64,000 bases of DNA from Candidatus Pantoea persica (GTDB lineage Bacteria; Pseudomonadota; Gammaproteobacteria; Enterobacterales; Enterobacteriaceae), in the NCBI RefSeq assembly GCF_013753875.1, contig NZ_SMDS01000018.1, positions 124,001 to 188,000 of the forward strand, in the 5' to 3' direction. Made by a program: the position numbers and the translations under genes. The notes under the pieces are model-generated. The model was not told the origin of the DNA, did no database searches, and saw only the letters and a list, made by a program, of their open reading frames with translations. Shown here in pieces: positions 10,887-20,260 of this stretch (position 1 is the stretch's first letter; the number at the start of each line of letters is the position of its first letter).

Positions 10887-10903
10887 CAATGACTGAAATT
10901 GCT

Positions 10904-11497
10904 ATGCAAAAAGTTGTGCTCGCCACTGGCAATCCTGGCAAGGTACGTGAACTAGCGGATCTGCTCTCCGCCTTTGGCCTAGATATCGTGGCGCAAATCG
11001 ATCTGGGCGTAGAGTCGGCGGAAGAGACCGGCCTGACCTTTATCGAAAACGCCATCCTGAAAGCGCGTCACGCCGCGCAGATCACCGGTTTGCCCGCCAT
11101 CGCCGATGACTCCGGCTTGGCGGTGGATGCGCTGGGCGGCGCGCCCGGCATCTACTCGGCGCGCTACGCCGGCGAAGCGGCCAGCGATCGGCAGAACCTG
11201 GAGAAGCTGCTGCAGGCGCTGGAGCAGGTGCCGGACGGCGAGCGTCAGGCGCAGTTCCACTGCGTGCTGGTCTATCTGCGCCACGCGGAAGACCCGACGC
11301 CGCTGGTATTCCACGGCAGCTGGGCAGGCGAAATCACCCACGCTGCCGCTGGCGAAGGCGGCTTCGGCTACGATCCGATTTTCTACGTGCCCGCGCTGGG
11401 CAAAACCGCCGCCGAGCTGAACAAAACGGAAAAAGGCGCGGTTTCTCATCGGGGTAAAGCATTGACGCTGCTGCTGGAAGCGATGCATAATGCCTGA
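10904..11497 (+). CDS. rdgB: dITP/XTP pyrophosphatase
   Basis: RdgB hydrolyses the non-canonical purine nucleotides dITP, ITP and XTP, keeping them out of DNA and RNA. From the ATG at 10904 ([17 protein letters not shown]) the product has 197 residues, exactly as in E. coli; an in-frame ATG at 10889 would add five. The nucleotide-binding ATGNPGK, catalytic [14 protein letters not shown] and SHRGKAL motifs are intact. It overlaps hemW by 8 bases, implying one transcript. Retention here contrasts with the many decayed genes nearby. Confidence 0.95.
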   Translation: MQKVVLATGNPGKVRELADLLSAFGLDIVAQIDLGVESAEETGLTFIENAILKARHAAQITGLPAIADDSGLAVDALGGAPGIYSARYAGEAASDRQNLEKLLQALEQVPDGERQAQFHCVLVYLRHAEDPTPLVFHGSWAGEITHAAAGEGGFGYDPIFYVPALGKTAAELNKTEKGAVSHRGKALTLLLEAMHNA

Positions 11498-12629
11498 TTT
11501 ACCGCCGTTAAGCATCTATATCCATATTCCGTGGTGCGTGCAGAAGTGCCCCTACTGCGACTTCAACTCCCATGCGTTAAAAGGCGAGGTGCCGCACGTC
11601 GAGTATGTACAGCACCTGCTGCGCGACTTGGAAAACGATCTGCCGCTGACTCACGGGCGCGAGGTGCGCACCATTTTTATCGGCGGCGGCACGCCGAGCC
11701 TGCTGAGCGGCGACGCAATTCAGATGCTGATGGACGGCGTGCGTGCGCGCCTGCCGCTGGCAGCTGACGCGGAGATCACCATGGAGGCCAATCCTAGCAC
11801 CGTGGAGGCGGACCACTTTAGCGCCTACCAGCGTGCCGGTATCAACCGCATCTCGCTCGGCGTGCAGAGCTTCAGCCCGCAAAAGCTGGAGCGGCTGGGT
11901 CGCATCCACGGCCCGGATGAGGCGAAGCGCGCCGCGCGGCTGGCGCAGGGGCTTAACCTACGCAGCTTTAACCTCGACCTGATGCACGGCCTGCCGGATC
12001 AGTCACTGGAAGAGGCGCTGAGCGACCTGAAGCAGGTGATCGCGCTCAATCCGCCGCATCTCTCCTGGTATCAGCTCACCATCGAGCCGAACACGCTGTT
12101 TGGCTTGCGCCCGCCGGTGCTGCCGGACGACGACGCACTATGGGATATCTTCGAGCAGGGGGATCGGCTGCTGACCGCCGCCGGCTATCAGCAATATGAA
12201 ACCTCCGCCTATGCGAAGCCGGGCTACCGCTGCGAGCACAACCTGAACTACTGGCGCTTCGGCGACTACCTCGGCATCGGCTGCGGCGCACACGGCAAGC
12301 TGACCCAGCCTGACGGGCGCATCGTGCGCACCGTGAAGACGCGCCATCCGCGCGGCTTTATGCAGGGGCGCTATCAGGAGAAGCAGTATGAGGTGGCGGA
12401 CGCGGAGAAGCCGTTCGAATACTTTATGAACCGCTTTCGCCTGCTGGAAGCCGCGCCGCGAGACGAGTTCAGCCGCTATACCGCCCTGAGCGAGCAGAGC
12501 ATTCGCCCGCAGATGGATGCGGCGATCGCCGCAGGCTATGTGGCGGAGAGCGCCACGCACTGGCAGATCACCGATAAGGGAAAGCTGTTCTTAAACTCGC
12601 TGCTGGAGCTGTTTCTGGCGGAGGAGTAA
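11490..12629 (+). CDS. hemW: Heme chaperone HemW (radical SAM-like)
   Basis: HemW is a CPDH-like radical SAM-fold protein that binds heme and delivers it to respiratory enzymes; it is not the coproporphyrinogen dehydrogenase itself. The 379-residue product is full length. The cluster motif [12 protein letters not shown] (C16, C20, C23) and GGGTPSLL are intact, and the HemW C-terminal domain follows. It overlaps rdgB and ends with a terminator. In E. coli yggM and ansB follow; here they are absent and yajD and an ars operon lie in their place. Confidence 0.94.
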   Translation: MPDLPPLSIYIHIPWCVQKCPYCDFNSHALKGEVPHVEYVQHLLRDLENDLPLTHGREVRTIFIGGGTPSLLSGDAIQMLMDGVRARLPLAADAEITMEANPSTVEADHFSAYQRAGINRISLGVQSFSPQKLERLGRIHGPDEAKRAARLAQGLNLRSFNLDLMHGLPDQSLEEALSDLKQVIALNPPHLSWYQLTIEPNTLFGLRPPVLPDDDALWDIFEQGDRLLTAAGYQQYETSAYAKPGYRCEHNLNYWRFGDYLGIGCGAHGKLTQPDGRIVRTVKTRHPRGFMQGRYQEKQYEVADAEKPFEYFMNRFRLLEAAPRDEFSRYTALSEQSIRPQMDAAIAAGYVAESATHWQITDKGKLFLNSLLELFLAEE

Positions 12630-12640
12630 AGAAAAGAACA

Positions 12641-12665
12641 AGCCGACGGAGACGTCGGCTTTTTT
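12641..12665 (+). terminator. Rho-independent terminator after hemW
   Basis: AGCCGACG (12641-12648), a GAGA loop and CGTCGGCT (12653-12660) are followed by T residues. It lies between convergent hemW and yajD. Confidence 0.92.
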
Positions 12666-12694
12666 GTGGCCGTCAGCGCGCGGTCGTCGCCCAC

Positions 12695-13069
12695 TCAGAG
12701 CCGCAAGCGCACCTCGCTGACCTTATTTCTTTTTACGATCATCGCAGTCAAATCAGCTAAGGGGTTGTAGGTGGCGACGCCCACATCTTTCTGCGCATCC
12801 TCCCCCGCCACCACGCGCGTGCCGTACAGGTCAGCTTCGGTATATTTGGCGTGTTCGTGGTCATGACTATAGAGACACAGTAACTCCCAGTTGCTGCCAT
12901 CTTCCGGGTTATTGGTATGGTCGTGATCGATATGGTGCACGGTGAGTTCGCGCAGGTTCGAGTAAACGAATTCCCGCGAGCAGCGTCCGCACACCCACGG
13001 ATAAATTTTCAGTGCTTTTTCACGGTAGCCGCTTTCCAGCCGCGCATAATTTTTGGAGATCAGTGCCAT
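12695..13069 (-). CDS. yajD: HNH-domain protein YajD, altered zinc cysteine and C-terminus
   Basis: YajD is a small HNH nuclease-fold protein of unknown role. The sequence is very close to E. coli YajD through WVCGRCSREF and HHIDHDHTNNPEDGSNWELL. Two differences stand out. The second CxxC pair reads CLYS, so one probable structural zinc ligand has become serine. The C-terminus departs from the family's short lysine-rich end after DLTAMI and runs on for about ten foreign residues, consistent with a one-base shift in the run encoding RKKK near 12727. It may be drifting. It lies convergent with hemW. Confidence 0.82.
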   Translation of the reverse strand: MALISKNYARLESGYREKALKIYPWVCGRCSREFVYSNLRELTVHHIDHDHTNNPEDGSNWELLCLYSHDHEHAKYTEADLYGTRVVAGEDAQKDVGVATYNPLADLTAMIVKRNKVSEVRLRL

Positions 13070-13111
13070 TAATGATGTTACCTGCTGAAAGGAGAAATCT
13101 TGCCTGAGATT

Positions 13112-13131
13112 CAGGCAGGCTAGCCTGCCTG
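13112..13131. repeat. Perfect 20-bp palindrome
   Basis: CAGGCAGGCT is followed at once by its reverse complement AGCCTGCCTG. It lies upstream of yajD. There is no T tract on either strand, so it is not a typical terminator. Confidence 0.7.
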
Positions 13132-13346
13132 TCAGCGGACTTCAATAGGCCCGCCCGCTCTTTTTGCCGCACGGCCGGACCGCGCCGCGGCTGGCACAGC
13201 ACGAAAATGCTCGGCCTGCTGTGGCGCGGGCGCAGCGCAAGCCTGACCCTTCGCCACGGAAAAGTTGACTCAGCAGCGGAAAGCGTTGTCAGAGACCGGC
13301 TAGCCCTTGTCGCATTGCTCGCGTCACCCGTCGCGCGCTGAAATCG

Positions 13347-13782
13347 TCAGGAGCGAATGCGCTGACCGCGCTCATCAACGACCTTTTCGCCATCTTCTTT
13401 GATATAAAGGCGCCCTGCTGCAGCTACGGCAGCTGCGGCAGAATCTCCAGCACCGCCTCGGAGGGACGGCAGAGTCTGGTGCCGAGCGGAGTCACCACTA
13501 TCGGCCAGTTGATAAGAATGGGGTGCGCTAGCATGGCGTTCAGCAGCGCCTCATCACTGAAGCGGTTTTCCGCCAGCCCCAGCTGTGTATAGGGCTCGGT
13601 ATTGCTGTGCAGCAGGTCGCGCACGCCGATCCCCATCTCCGCAATCAGTTTTTTCAGCTCGTCGCGCGACGGCGGGCTCTCCAAATAGAGGATGATGTCT
13701 GGCTCCACGCCGCTGTTGCGGATCAGCGCCAGGGTATTGCGGGAGGTGCTGCAGGCCTGTGGTAAAGGGTAACGTCAGATAT
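13347..13782 (-). pseudogene. arsC: Arsenate reductase, start lost and frameshifted
   Basis: ArsC reduces arsenate to arsenite with glutaredoxin. The body (CRPSEAVLEILPQLP, IVVTPLGTRLCRP) is clearly ArsC. Four lesions are visible. The start codon appears to be ATA (complement 13780-13782) before SDVTLYH. About four bases are lost between YHN and the active-site Cys12 region (ACSTSRN). A TAG follows LPQLP near 13430. Two extra bases precede the KEDGEKVVDERGQ tail, which ends at the TGA complement 13347-13349. It is the last gene of the arsR-arsB-arsC unit. Confidence 0.9.
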
Positions 13783-13819
13783 ACAGGGATCTCCATAAGG
13801 GGCTGCGCGGGCGCAAGGG

Positions 13820-15011
13820 TTACACAGAGAGACGCAGGGCCAGCGCGGCCAGAGTGACGAACAGCACCGGCAGGAGCATCACCATGCCTACGCGGAAATA
13901 GTAGCCCCAGCTGACGGCGATGTTTTTCTGCGCCAGCACGTGCAGCCACAGCAGAGTGGCCAGGCTGCCGACGGGGGTAATTTGGGGACCGAGATCGCAG
14001 CCGATAATATTGGCGTAAATCATCGCCTCCTTCACCACGCCCTGAGCGGCGCTGCTGTCGATAGAGCGCGTGCCGACCAGCACGGTGGGCATATTATTCA
14101 TTACCGCAGAGAGAAAAGCGGTCAGAAAACCGGTTCAGAACCGCGGCGAAGGTAATCCGTCAGCCCGGCGTTGTGCAGGCCATACACCACCAGGTACATG
14201 CCCAGCGAAAAGATGACGATCTGCCAGGGCGCGCCCTTCAGCACCTTGCGGGTGTCGATCACCTCTCCTTTGCGCGCGACCAGCCAGAGGATAAGGGCCG
14301 CCGCCAACGCGACCAGGCTGACCGGCACGCCAAGCGGCTCCAGCGCGAAAAAGCCGGCCAGCCCGTTCTGAAGGTATGAAGGTCACGAATCGCCGCTTTC
14401 GGCACCTCTAGCTTCGTCAGGTCGTAGCTCACCGGAATCTCCCGACGGAAAAAGAGGTGCAGCATGCCCAGCGTGGCGACAATGGCAACGATATTCACCG
14501 GCACCATAACGGCGGCGTATTCGCTGAAGCCCAGCGAAAAATAGTCCGCCGTGACGATATTGACCAGGTTCGAGACCACCAGCGGCAGGCTTGAGGTGTC
14601 GGCGATAAACCTCGGCACCATCACAAAGGCGAGCGTGGCGCCGGGGCTAAAGCCCATCGCCAGCAGCATGGCGATCACGATCGGCGTCAGAATCAGCGCG
14701 GCCCCGTCCAACAGGATCACCGCGGTAAACAACAGCCTGCCGCTACCGCCGGCCCAGCGGGAAACGTGCAGCGCGGCCCATTCGAAAAAGCCGGACTCAT
14801 CAAGCAGCAGGCTGATGATAATCACCGCAATAAAGGTGGCCGTGGCATTCCAGACGATCTGCCAGACAGCCGGAATATCCTCGACGTGCACCACGCCGCT
14901 CAGCAGCGCCAGCGCGGCGCCGATAAGCGCGCTTCAGCCAATGCCGAGCCCCCTGGGTTGCCAGATAACCAGTATCAGCGTCAGGACGAATATTGCGCCT
15001 GCCAGAAACAT
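13820..15011 (-). pseudogene. arsB: Arsenite efflux pump, stop and frameshifts
   Basis: ArsB exports arsenite across the inner membrane. The start [11 protein letters not shown] (ATG complement 15009-15011) and the end [10 protein letters not shown] (complement 13820) match E. coli ArsB. Lesions: a TGA where tryptophan is expected (GLGIG-stop-SALIGA) near 14935; loss of about ten codons before [11 protein letters not shown], removing GAAVAALFAN; and frame changes near 14370 and 14125. The long hydrophobic blocks between them remain recognisable. Confidence 0.9.
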
Positions 15012-15104
15012 ACCCTCTCCTTTTTTACTGCCGCCTCGAGACAGCCAGCTGCACAGTGGTCGATAAAACACATTCAATAAAATATATATGAAAGGCTAAA
15101 TTTT

Positions 15105-15446
15105 TTACAGACAAACGGGCCTGGCGCTGTCGCATTCAGCCCGCTGGCTGAGCCGCTGAATCTCTTCGCGCTGGCACAGGTAAGCCTGCTCAATCACCGC
15201 TGCGGCCCAGGCGGGCATATGGGGAGAGAGCCGATAGTGGATCCACTTGCCGTCACGCCTGTCGAGCAGCAGACCGCTCTCTCTGAACAGAGCGAGATGT
15301 TGGGATATTTTGGGCTGGCTTTGGTTCAGGATCGCCGTCAGTTCACAGACGCACAGCTCTCCTTTTTCGCACAGCAGCAGCACCAGGGTGAGCCGGGTGT
15401 CGTCAGATAGACTTTTGAAAAGCTGCAGGGGCAGAAGCGGCGACAT
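15105..15446 (-). CDS. arsR: Arsenical-responsive repressor
   Basis: ArsR is a dimeric winged-helix repressor released from DNA by arsenite. The start MSPLLPLQLFKSLSDD (ATG complement 15444-15446) gives 113 residues, the family length. The inducer-binding ELCVCEL motif keeps two cysteines; the third cysteine found in plasmid-type ArsR (E. coli Cys37) is a different residue here. The recognition helix QSQPKISQHLALFRESG is intact. It heads the ars operon. Since arsB and arsC are both broken, the repressor now controls nothing useful in this unit. Confidence 0.9.
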   Translation of the reverse strand: MSPLLPLQLFKSLSDDTRLTLVLLLCEKGELCVCELTAILNQSQPKISQHLALFRESGLLLDRRDGKWIHYRLSPHMPAWAAAVIEQAYLCQREEIQRLSQRAECDSARPVCL

Positions 15447-15840
15447 AGAGATTCCTGAGTAAGGGAGCAGGCACAGTGTTATCGCTTCCTGACGGAGTGT
15501 CAATAACATATGCCTTTATTCGCATATATTGATCGGGGCAGACTCCCTTGTCGCAGAGCAGCAGCACGGAAGCGTAAAGGCGGCGACAGCTGCTTTGGCG
15601 CTGGTGATGCCCGCTTTCCGCCCAACAGGCAGAAAACGGCGATGGCGGCGACGCGCAGGACGCTCTGGCTTACCCGCACAGTCCTCTGTCGCCGCGACGC
15701 CAGCGCCTCGCGCTTCCCGCCCTGCCTCGCATCCCGCAACTTTATCATCCACACTTAGCCTAAAGCCGTAGTCTGCGCAGCCATTGTGCTTTACACTTCG
15801 CGCCGCAAAATTGAGTAGATCAACGATTAAACAGGCGGTA
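15447..15840. other. Stretch without a recognised gene between arsR and the cold-shock gene
   Basis: About 390 bases. Open frames exist on both strands (for example 15529-15771 forward and 15516-15863 reverse), but none has a recognisable domain, ribosome site or signal sequence. It may hold the arsR promoter on the left and an eroded gene in the middle. Confidence 0.4.
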
Positions 15841-16319
15841 ATGGCGATGAACGGTACGATCACAACCTGGTTTCAGAACAAAGGCTTTGGATTTATCAAA
15901 GATGAAAACGGCGACAACCGCTACTTTCATGTGATTAAGGTCGCCAACCCTGAGCTGATCAAGAAAAACGCGGCGGTGACCTTCGAACCCACCAACAGCA
16001 AGGGCCTGTCGGCCTACGCGGTGAAGGTTGTGCCGGAGAGCAAATACATCTTTATTGCCGGCGAGCACATCAAGCTCACCTCAATCAAATCTTTCGTGGT
16101 CTTCAGCGAAGAGGTGCCGGCCGACAGCCGCATTGATAAAGAGAACACTGTGCTCTCTGTCGGCTCGCTGCTGAATAACATCCGGCCAAAAACCGACGTA
16201 AAGCCCAGCGACATGCGCTCGGTGAAAAGCTGGCGATCACCACCTTTCAGGGAACGACGCTGATCTTCTCGGAAGATGAGATCGACGTTGATGCTACGAC
16301 AAAAATGCTCAAGGTCTGA
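15841..16319 (+). pseudogene. Cold-shock-domain protein, late frameshift
   Basis: The N-terminal ~65 residues form a cold-shock domain (NGTITTWFQNKGFGFIKDENG, YFHVI), an RNA/DNA-binding OB fold. A longer C-terminal extension follows, of a kind I associate with a conserved enterobacterial family of about 155 residues. The frame breaks near 16225: the predicted tail SVKSWRSPPF departs. In the next frame the sequence continues as [18 protein letters not shown] to a TGA at 16317-16319. Restoring one base in a run of A would give the full protein. Two starts are possible (15841 MAMNGT, 15847 MNGT). Confidence 0.8.
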
Positions 16320-16383
16320 GCTCCCACAGACCGCCCCCACATTCACTGGCCCCGCGCCGCAGGCGTTACCCTGGAGACTTTTT

Positions 16384-16629
16384 ATGAACGATGAAATACC
16401 AATCAGATTTTATGACGTGGCGGATGAGTATGCGGCGGAAGCGGCTAAGCCGGTCAGCGAGTCGGAGCGCGACACGCTGGCGCACTATTTTCAGCTGCTG
16501 CTTACACGCCTGATGAATAATGAAGAGATTAGCGAAGAGGCGCAGTAGGAGATGGCCCAGCAAGCGGGCATCGACGCGCAGCGTATTGATGAGATCGCGG
16601 AGTTTCTTAATCAGTGGGGTAACGAATAG
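16384..16629 (+). pseudogene. ymjA: YmjA (DUF2543) small protein, one in-frame amber
   Basis: The sequence matches the small enterobacterial protein YmjA of unknown function: [16 protein letters not shown] at the start, [17 protein letters not shown] in the middle, DEIAEFLNQWGNE at the end. A TAG at 16546-16548 follows EEAQ; the frame then continues to the normal stop at 16627-16629. With that codon restored the product would be 81 residues, as in E. coli. GGAG stands upstream of the ATG. The single change suggests recent inactivation. Confidence 0.85.
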
Positions 16630-16767
16630 CGCCTTGCCACTGGCTTAATACCTAACAGCATGCCCGGTCGGCATGCTGTTACTGAACAAAGCGCGCCGTG
16701 TCGCGGCCTGATGGCCGAGCGGCTGGCGCACCCGCCGCCTCTCCCGGTTTCCCACCGTCTTCCTGGC

Positions 16768-17469
16768 TTACGACTTGATTCCGCTGACCAGCTGTTTACG
16801 CTGATCTTCGAGGCTGATGACGCGATTACAGACTTCCTTGCCGAAGTTTTTGAAGTCCTGCTCCTGATTGCTCCACTCCGCCTGAATCGACTGCTGCAGG
16901 CCGCCCAGATTGCCCATAATCGCCTGTAGCGGGTTGCTGCCACTCGCCTTCTTGCTGCCCATCTCGTTCAGGCTGTCCTGCAACACGCCGCCCATGATGC
17001 TCTGCACTAGGCGTTCGCCGTCGGTGCGCACCTGGTCAATGACCTGGTAGTGGAAGGTCAGGCCATCATCGCGGTGTTCGATAATGCGATTCATCTGCTG
17101 CTTCAGCTGGCCGTTAAGCGTGATCAGACGGTTGCGCACGTTGCTGTCGGCGCCGAGCTTCTCGACAATCACCTTATCCAGCGCCACGCGGCCCTTCTCC
17201 AGACGCGACGAGACGCCGGTGTCGATCCACGGCAGGTCACGACGCAGCGCGTTCTGATAGTTGATCGCCTGCTGACGCTGCGCGTTGTTTACCGCCATCT
17301 TCTGGCTGTTAAACTCAACGTCGCCCTGCGGGGAGATCTGCAAATTGCCGTTCGCACCGACCACCTGAACGCTTTGTGGCTTGATCACTACGTCATCCTG
17401 CGGTTTGACGCTGCACTCCCAGGCAGCCTGCGCCTGCGTCGCTGCCAGCAGCAGCGCGGCGATAAGCAT
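16768..17469 (-). CDS. yggN: DUF2884 family exported protein YggN
   Basis: YggN is a conserved periplasmic protein of unknown function. The 233-residue product begins with a signal peptide (MLIAALLLAATQAQA) followed by AWECSVKPQDDVVIKPQ. It aligns with E. coli YggN along its length (LPWIDTGVSSRLEKGRVALDK, GLTFHYQVIDQVR). The frame is intact. It lies two genes from trmB, as in E. coli. Confidence 0.9.
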   Translation of the reverse strand: MLIAALLLAATQAQAAWECSVKPQDDVVIKPQSVQVVGANGNLQISPQGDVEFNSQKMAVNNAQRQQAINYQNALRRDLPWIDTGVSSRLEKGRVALDKVIVEKLGADSNVRNRLITLNGQLKQQMNRIIEHRDDGLTFHYQVIDQVRTDGERLVQSIMGGVLQDSLNEMGSKKASGSNPLQAIMGNLGGLQQSIQAEWSNQEQDFKNFGKEVCNRVISLEDQRKQLVSGIKS

Positions 17470-17646
17470 TCTATGAACTATTTTCTCTCCCTAACATGTG
17501 GACCAGGCGCGGTAATGACAAGTCGGCCGTCGACGGCCAGCACGCCGCCTACGCAGCGTACTGAAGTACGTGAAAGGGCGAGCGCAGCCCGGCGTGCGTC
17601 GCGCAGCTAAGCCAGCTTGCAGCGGACTCTACGCCGGATAAAACTA

Positions 17647-17973
17647 TTAGTCCCACCAGACGTCGAAAAGTTCGGTGACCTGAATATCGTTCAGCTGACG
17701 CTCTTCCAGCCACTTTCGCACCAGCTCGCGGTGTTCGTCGGTGCACTTGCCGGTCTCCTGCAGGCAAACCAGCCCTTCCTATACCAGATAGCCACTGCCG
17801 TCATAGGCCAGCCCATTCGGTGCAATCACCTCGTTGATGAAGGCGTCGACGGTCTTGTCGATCTGCTCTTCGCTGGTGCCGTCGGCGAAACGCCAGGCAA
17901 CGGAGAAGCCCAGATCCTAAAACTCGTCGATATGCAGTTTTTTACATAAACGGCGGCTGCGTTGTGTGGCCAT
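17647..17973 (-). pseudogene. yggL: DUF469 family protein YggL, two in-frame ambers
   Basis: YggL is a small ribosome-associated protein of the DUF469 family. From the ATG (complement 17971-17973) the frame spans 108 codons to the normal end LFDVWWD. It contains two TAG codons. One replaces glutamine in HIDEF-stop-DLGFSVAWRF (near 17918); the other replaces tryptophan in GSGYLV-stop-EGLVCLQ (near 17782). No frameshift is present. One arginine has also become cysteine (RRLCKK). The start overlaps the trmB stop, so the pair was one transcript. Confidence 0.9.
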
Positions 17974-18692
17974 TATTTCACCCTATCAAACATTAAATCC
18001 CAAACGCCGTGGCCCAGTCGCTGCCCACGCTGCTCAAACTTGGTCAATGGACGTGTATCTGGACGCGGCACGTAATTCTGTGTTTTGGACTGGTTGTGAT
18101 AGCCGTCGATGCTGCTCATCACTTCCAGCATATGCTCCGCGTAGGCTTCCCAGTCGGTCGCCATATGGAAAACGCCGCCCGGCTTCAGCTTGCGCATCAC
18201 CAGCTCGGCGAACGGCACCTGCACAATGCGGCGCTTGTTGTGGCGCGCTTTGTGCCAGGGATCGGGGAAGAAGAGCTGCACCATGCGCAGCGAATTATCC
18301 GGGATCATCTTCTCCAGCACCTCTACCGCGTCGTGGCACATTACACGCAGGTTCTCAACACCCGCCTCTTTGGCCGACGCCAGGCAGGCACCGACGCCCG
18401 GTGCATGCACTTCGATGCCGAGAAAGTTCTGCTGCGGATTGTTTTGCGCCATGGTCACCAGCGAGGCGCCCATGCCGAAGCCGATCTCCAGTACGGTCGG
18501 CGCGTCACGGCCAAACAGGCGCGTCATATCCAGCGGCTCTTGTTGGAACTCCACGCCCATCTCCGGCCAGTATTGGTCGAGCGCCAGCTGCTGTCCTTTC
18601 GTCAAGCGGCCCTGGCGGCGTACAAAACTGCGAATACGGCGCAACGGCCGCCCGTTCTCATCAAATTCCGGAGTAATGACGTCATTAATCAT
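17973..18692 (-). CDS. trmB: tRNA (guanine-N7)-methyltransferase
   Basis: TrmB makes m7G46 in the variable loop of many tRNAs using S-adenosylmethionine. The 239 residues equal the E. coli length. The SAM-binding [13 protein letters not shown] motif and [13 protein letters not shown] in the catalytic region are intact. It is upstream of yggL on the same strand and divergent from mutY. Confidence 0.95.
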   Translation of the reverse strand: MINDVITPEFDENGRPLRRIRSFVRRQGRLTKGQQLALDQYWPEMGVEFQQEPLDMTRLFGRDAPTVLEIGFGMGASLVTMAQNNPQQNFLGIEVHAPGVGACLASAKEAGVENLRVMCHDAVEVLEKMIPDNSLRMVQLFFPDPWHKARHNKRRIVQVPFAELVMRKLKPGGVFHMATDWEAYAEHMLEVMSSIDGYHNQSKTQNYVPRPDTRPLTKFEQRGQRLGHGVWDLMFDRVK

Positions 18693-18850
18693 GTTGTAGC
18701 CTGCTGAGTAGCCTGTTTGGAGAAAGGCGCATTATGCAAAGTTACTAAGCAGAAGCAAGCCCTTGCAATCTTCAGGTTTACACTGGGGCTGCGCCTGTGC
18801 TGGAATGCCTGCCTGAGTGTAGAGTAATCACGGAAAATTTCCTTCTTATG

Positions 18851-19933
18851 ATGAAAGCGCCGCAGTTCGCGCAACAGGTGCTGGAGTGGTATCAGCGCTT
18901 TGGCCGCAAGACCCTGCCATGGCAGCAGGAGAAAACGCCCTATAAGGTGTGGCTCTCTGAAGTGATGCTGCAGCAGACCCAAGTCGCCACCGTTATCCCC
19001 TATTTCGAGCGCTTTATGGCGCGCTTCCCCACCGTCGGCGCGCTCGCTGCCGCGCCGCTCGACGAGGTGCTGCACCTATGGACCGGCCTAGGCTACTACG
19101 CCCGCGCGCGCAATCTGCATAAGGCGGCGAAGCAGGTGGTCGAGCAGTATCAGGGCGAGTTCCCGCGCAACTTCGACGACGTGGCGGCGCTGCCCGGCGT
19201 CGGCCGCTCTACCGCCGGCGCGATCCTGTCGCTGTCGCTCGGCCAGCACTTCCCCATTCTCGACGGCAACGTCAAGCGCGTGCTGGCCCGCTGCTACGCG
19301 GTCGGCGGCTGGCCGGGCAAAAAGGATGTCGAGAAGCGGCTGTGGGAGATCAGCGAAACCGTCACCCCGGCGCAGGGCGTCAGCCAGTTCAATCAGGCGA
19401 TGATGGACCTCGGCGCGCTGGTCTGCTCCCGCTCGAAGCAAAAATGCGAGATCTGCCCGCTGAACAGCGGCTGCGTCGCCTTCGCCAACGGCACTCAGGC
19501 GAGCTACCCCGGCAAAAAGCCGAAGCAGGTGCTGCCGGAGCGCAGCAGCTGGTTTCTGCTACTGGAGGACGGCGACGACGTCTGGCTGGAGCAGCGTCCG
19601 CCAGTGGGCCTGTGGGGCGGGCTGTTCTGCTTTCCACAGTTCACCAGCGAAGCGGCGATGCACGACTGGCTGAAGGCGCGCGGCATTCACGCCCGCCCGC
19701 AGCAGCTGACCGCTTTTCGTCACACCTTCAGCCATTTCCATCTCGATATCGTGCCGATGTGGCTTTCATGGTCATCCTCCAGGGCGGCGATGGATGAACC
19801 AGGCGGTCTCTGGTATAACTTAGCCCAGCCGCCGTCAGTGGGGCTGGCGGCGCCGGTTGAGCGGCTTCTGCACGAGCTGCATCACCCCCAACAGCTGGCC
19901 CTGCACCGACATAAGATGGAAGAGGAAAAGTAA
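18851..19933 (+). CDS. mutY: Adenine DNA glycosylase
   Basis: MutY removes adenine mispaired with 8-oxoguanine and so prevents G:C to T:A transversions. The product from 18851 ([15 protein letters not shown]) has 360 residues; another ATG precedes it. The helix-hairpin-helix [13 protein letters not shown], the catalytic aspartate in [12 protein letters not shown], the four-cysteine iron-sulfur loop (C-x6-C-x2-C-x5-C) and the C-terminal NUDIX-like domain ([11 protein letters not shown]) are all intact. It overlaps yggX by one base. Its integrity argues that a transversion mutator is not the cause of the decay here. Confidence 0.95.
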   Translation: MKAPQFAQQVLEWYQRFGRKTLPWQQEKTPYKVWLSEVMLQQTQVATVIPYFERFMARFPTVGALAAAPLDEVLHLWTGLGYYARARNLHKAAKQVVEQYQGEFPRNFDDVAALPGVGRSTAGAILSLSLGQHFPILDGNVKRVLARCYAVGGWPGKKDVEKRLWEISETVTPAQGVSQFNQAMMDLGALVCSRSKQKCEICPLNSGCVAFANGTQASYPGKKPKQVLPERSSWFLLLEDGDDVWLEQRPPVGLWGGLFCFPQFTSEAAMHDWLKARGIHARPQQLTAFRHTFSHFHLDIVPMWLSWSSSRAAMDEPGGLWYNLAQPPSVGLAAPVERLLHELHHPQQLALHRHKMEEEK

Positions 19934-20205
19934 TGAGCCGCACGATTTTTTGCACGTTTCTACAGCGCGACGCTGAAGGTCAGGATTTTCAGCTCTACCC
20001 AGGCGAACTGGGCAAGCGCATCTACAATGAGATTTCCAAAGAAGCCTGGCAGAAGTGGATGGCCAAACAGACCATGTTGATTAACGAGAAGAAGCTCAAC
20101 ATGATGAATCCGGAAGACCGCAAAGTGCTGGAGAAGGAGATGGTGAATGTCCTGTTTGAAGGCAAAGAGGTCCACATCGAAGGCTATACGCCGCCAGAAG
20201 CATAA
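19933..20205 (+). CDS. yggX: Fe(2+)-trafficking protein YggX
   Basis: YggX is a small cytosolic protein linked to iron handling and protection of iron-sulfur clusters from oxidation. The 90-residue product carries the family start [16 protein letters not shown] with its conserved cysteine. It overlaps the mutY stop (TAATG), and a terminator follows. The order mutY-yggX-mltC is that of E. coli. Confidence 0.96.
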   Translation: MSRTIFCTFLQRDAEGQDFQLYPGELGKRIYNEISKEAWQKWMAKQTMLINEKKLNMMNPEDRKVLEKEMVNVLFEGKEVHIEGYTPPEA

Positions 20206-20209
20206 TTTA

Positions 20210-20238
20210 GGGCCTCAGCGTTGAGGCCCCTCTGTTTT
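20210..20238 (+). terminator. Rho-independent terminator after yggX
   Basis: GGGCCTCA (20210-20217) pairs with TGAGGCCC (20222-20229) across a GCGT loop, followed by CTCTGTTTT. Confidence 0.82.
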
Positions 20239-20260
20239 CCGGTTCAGGCACGTATTTACA

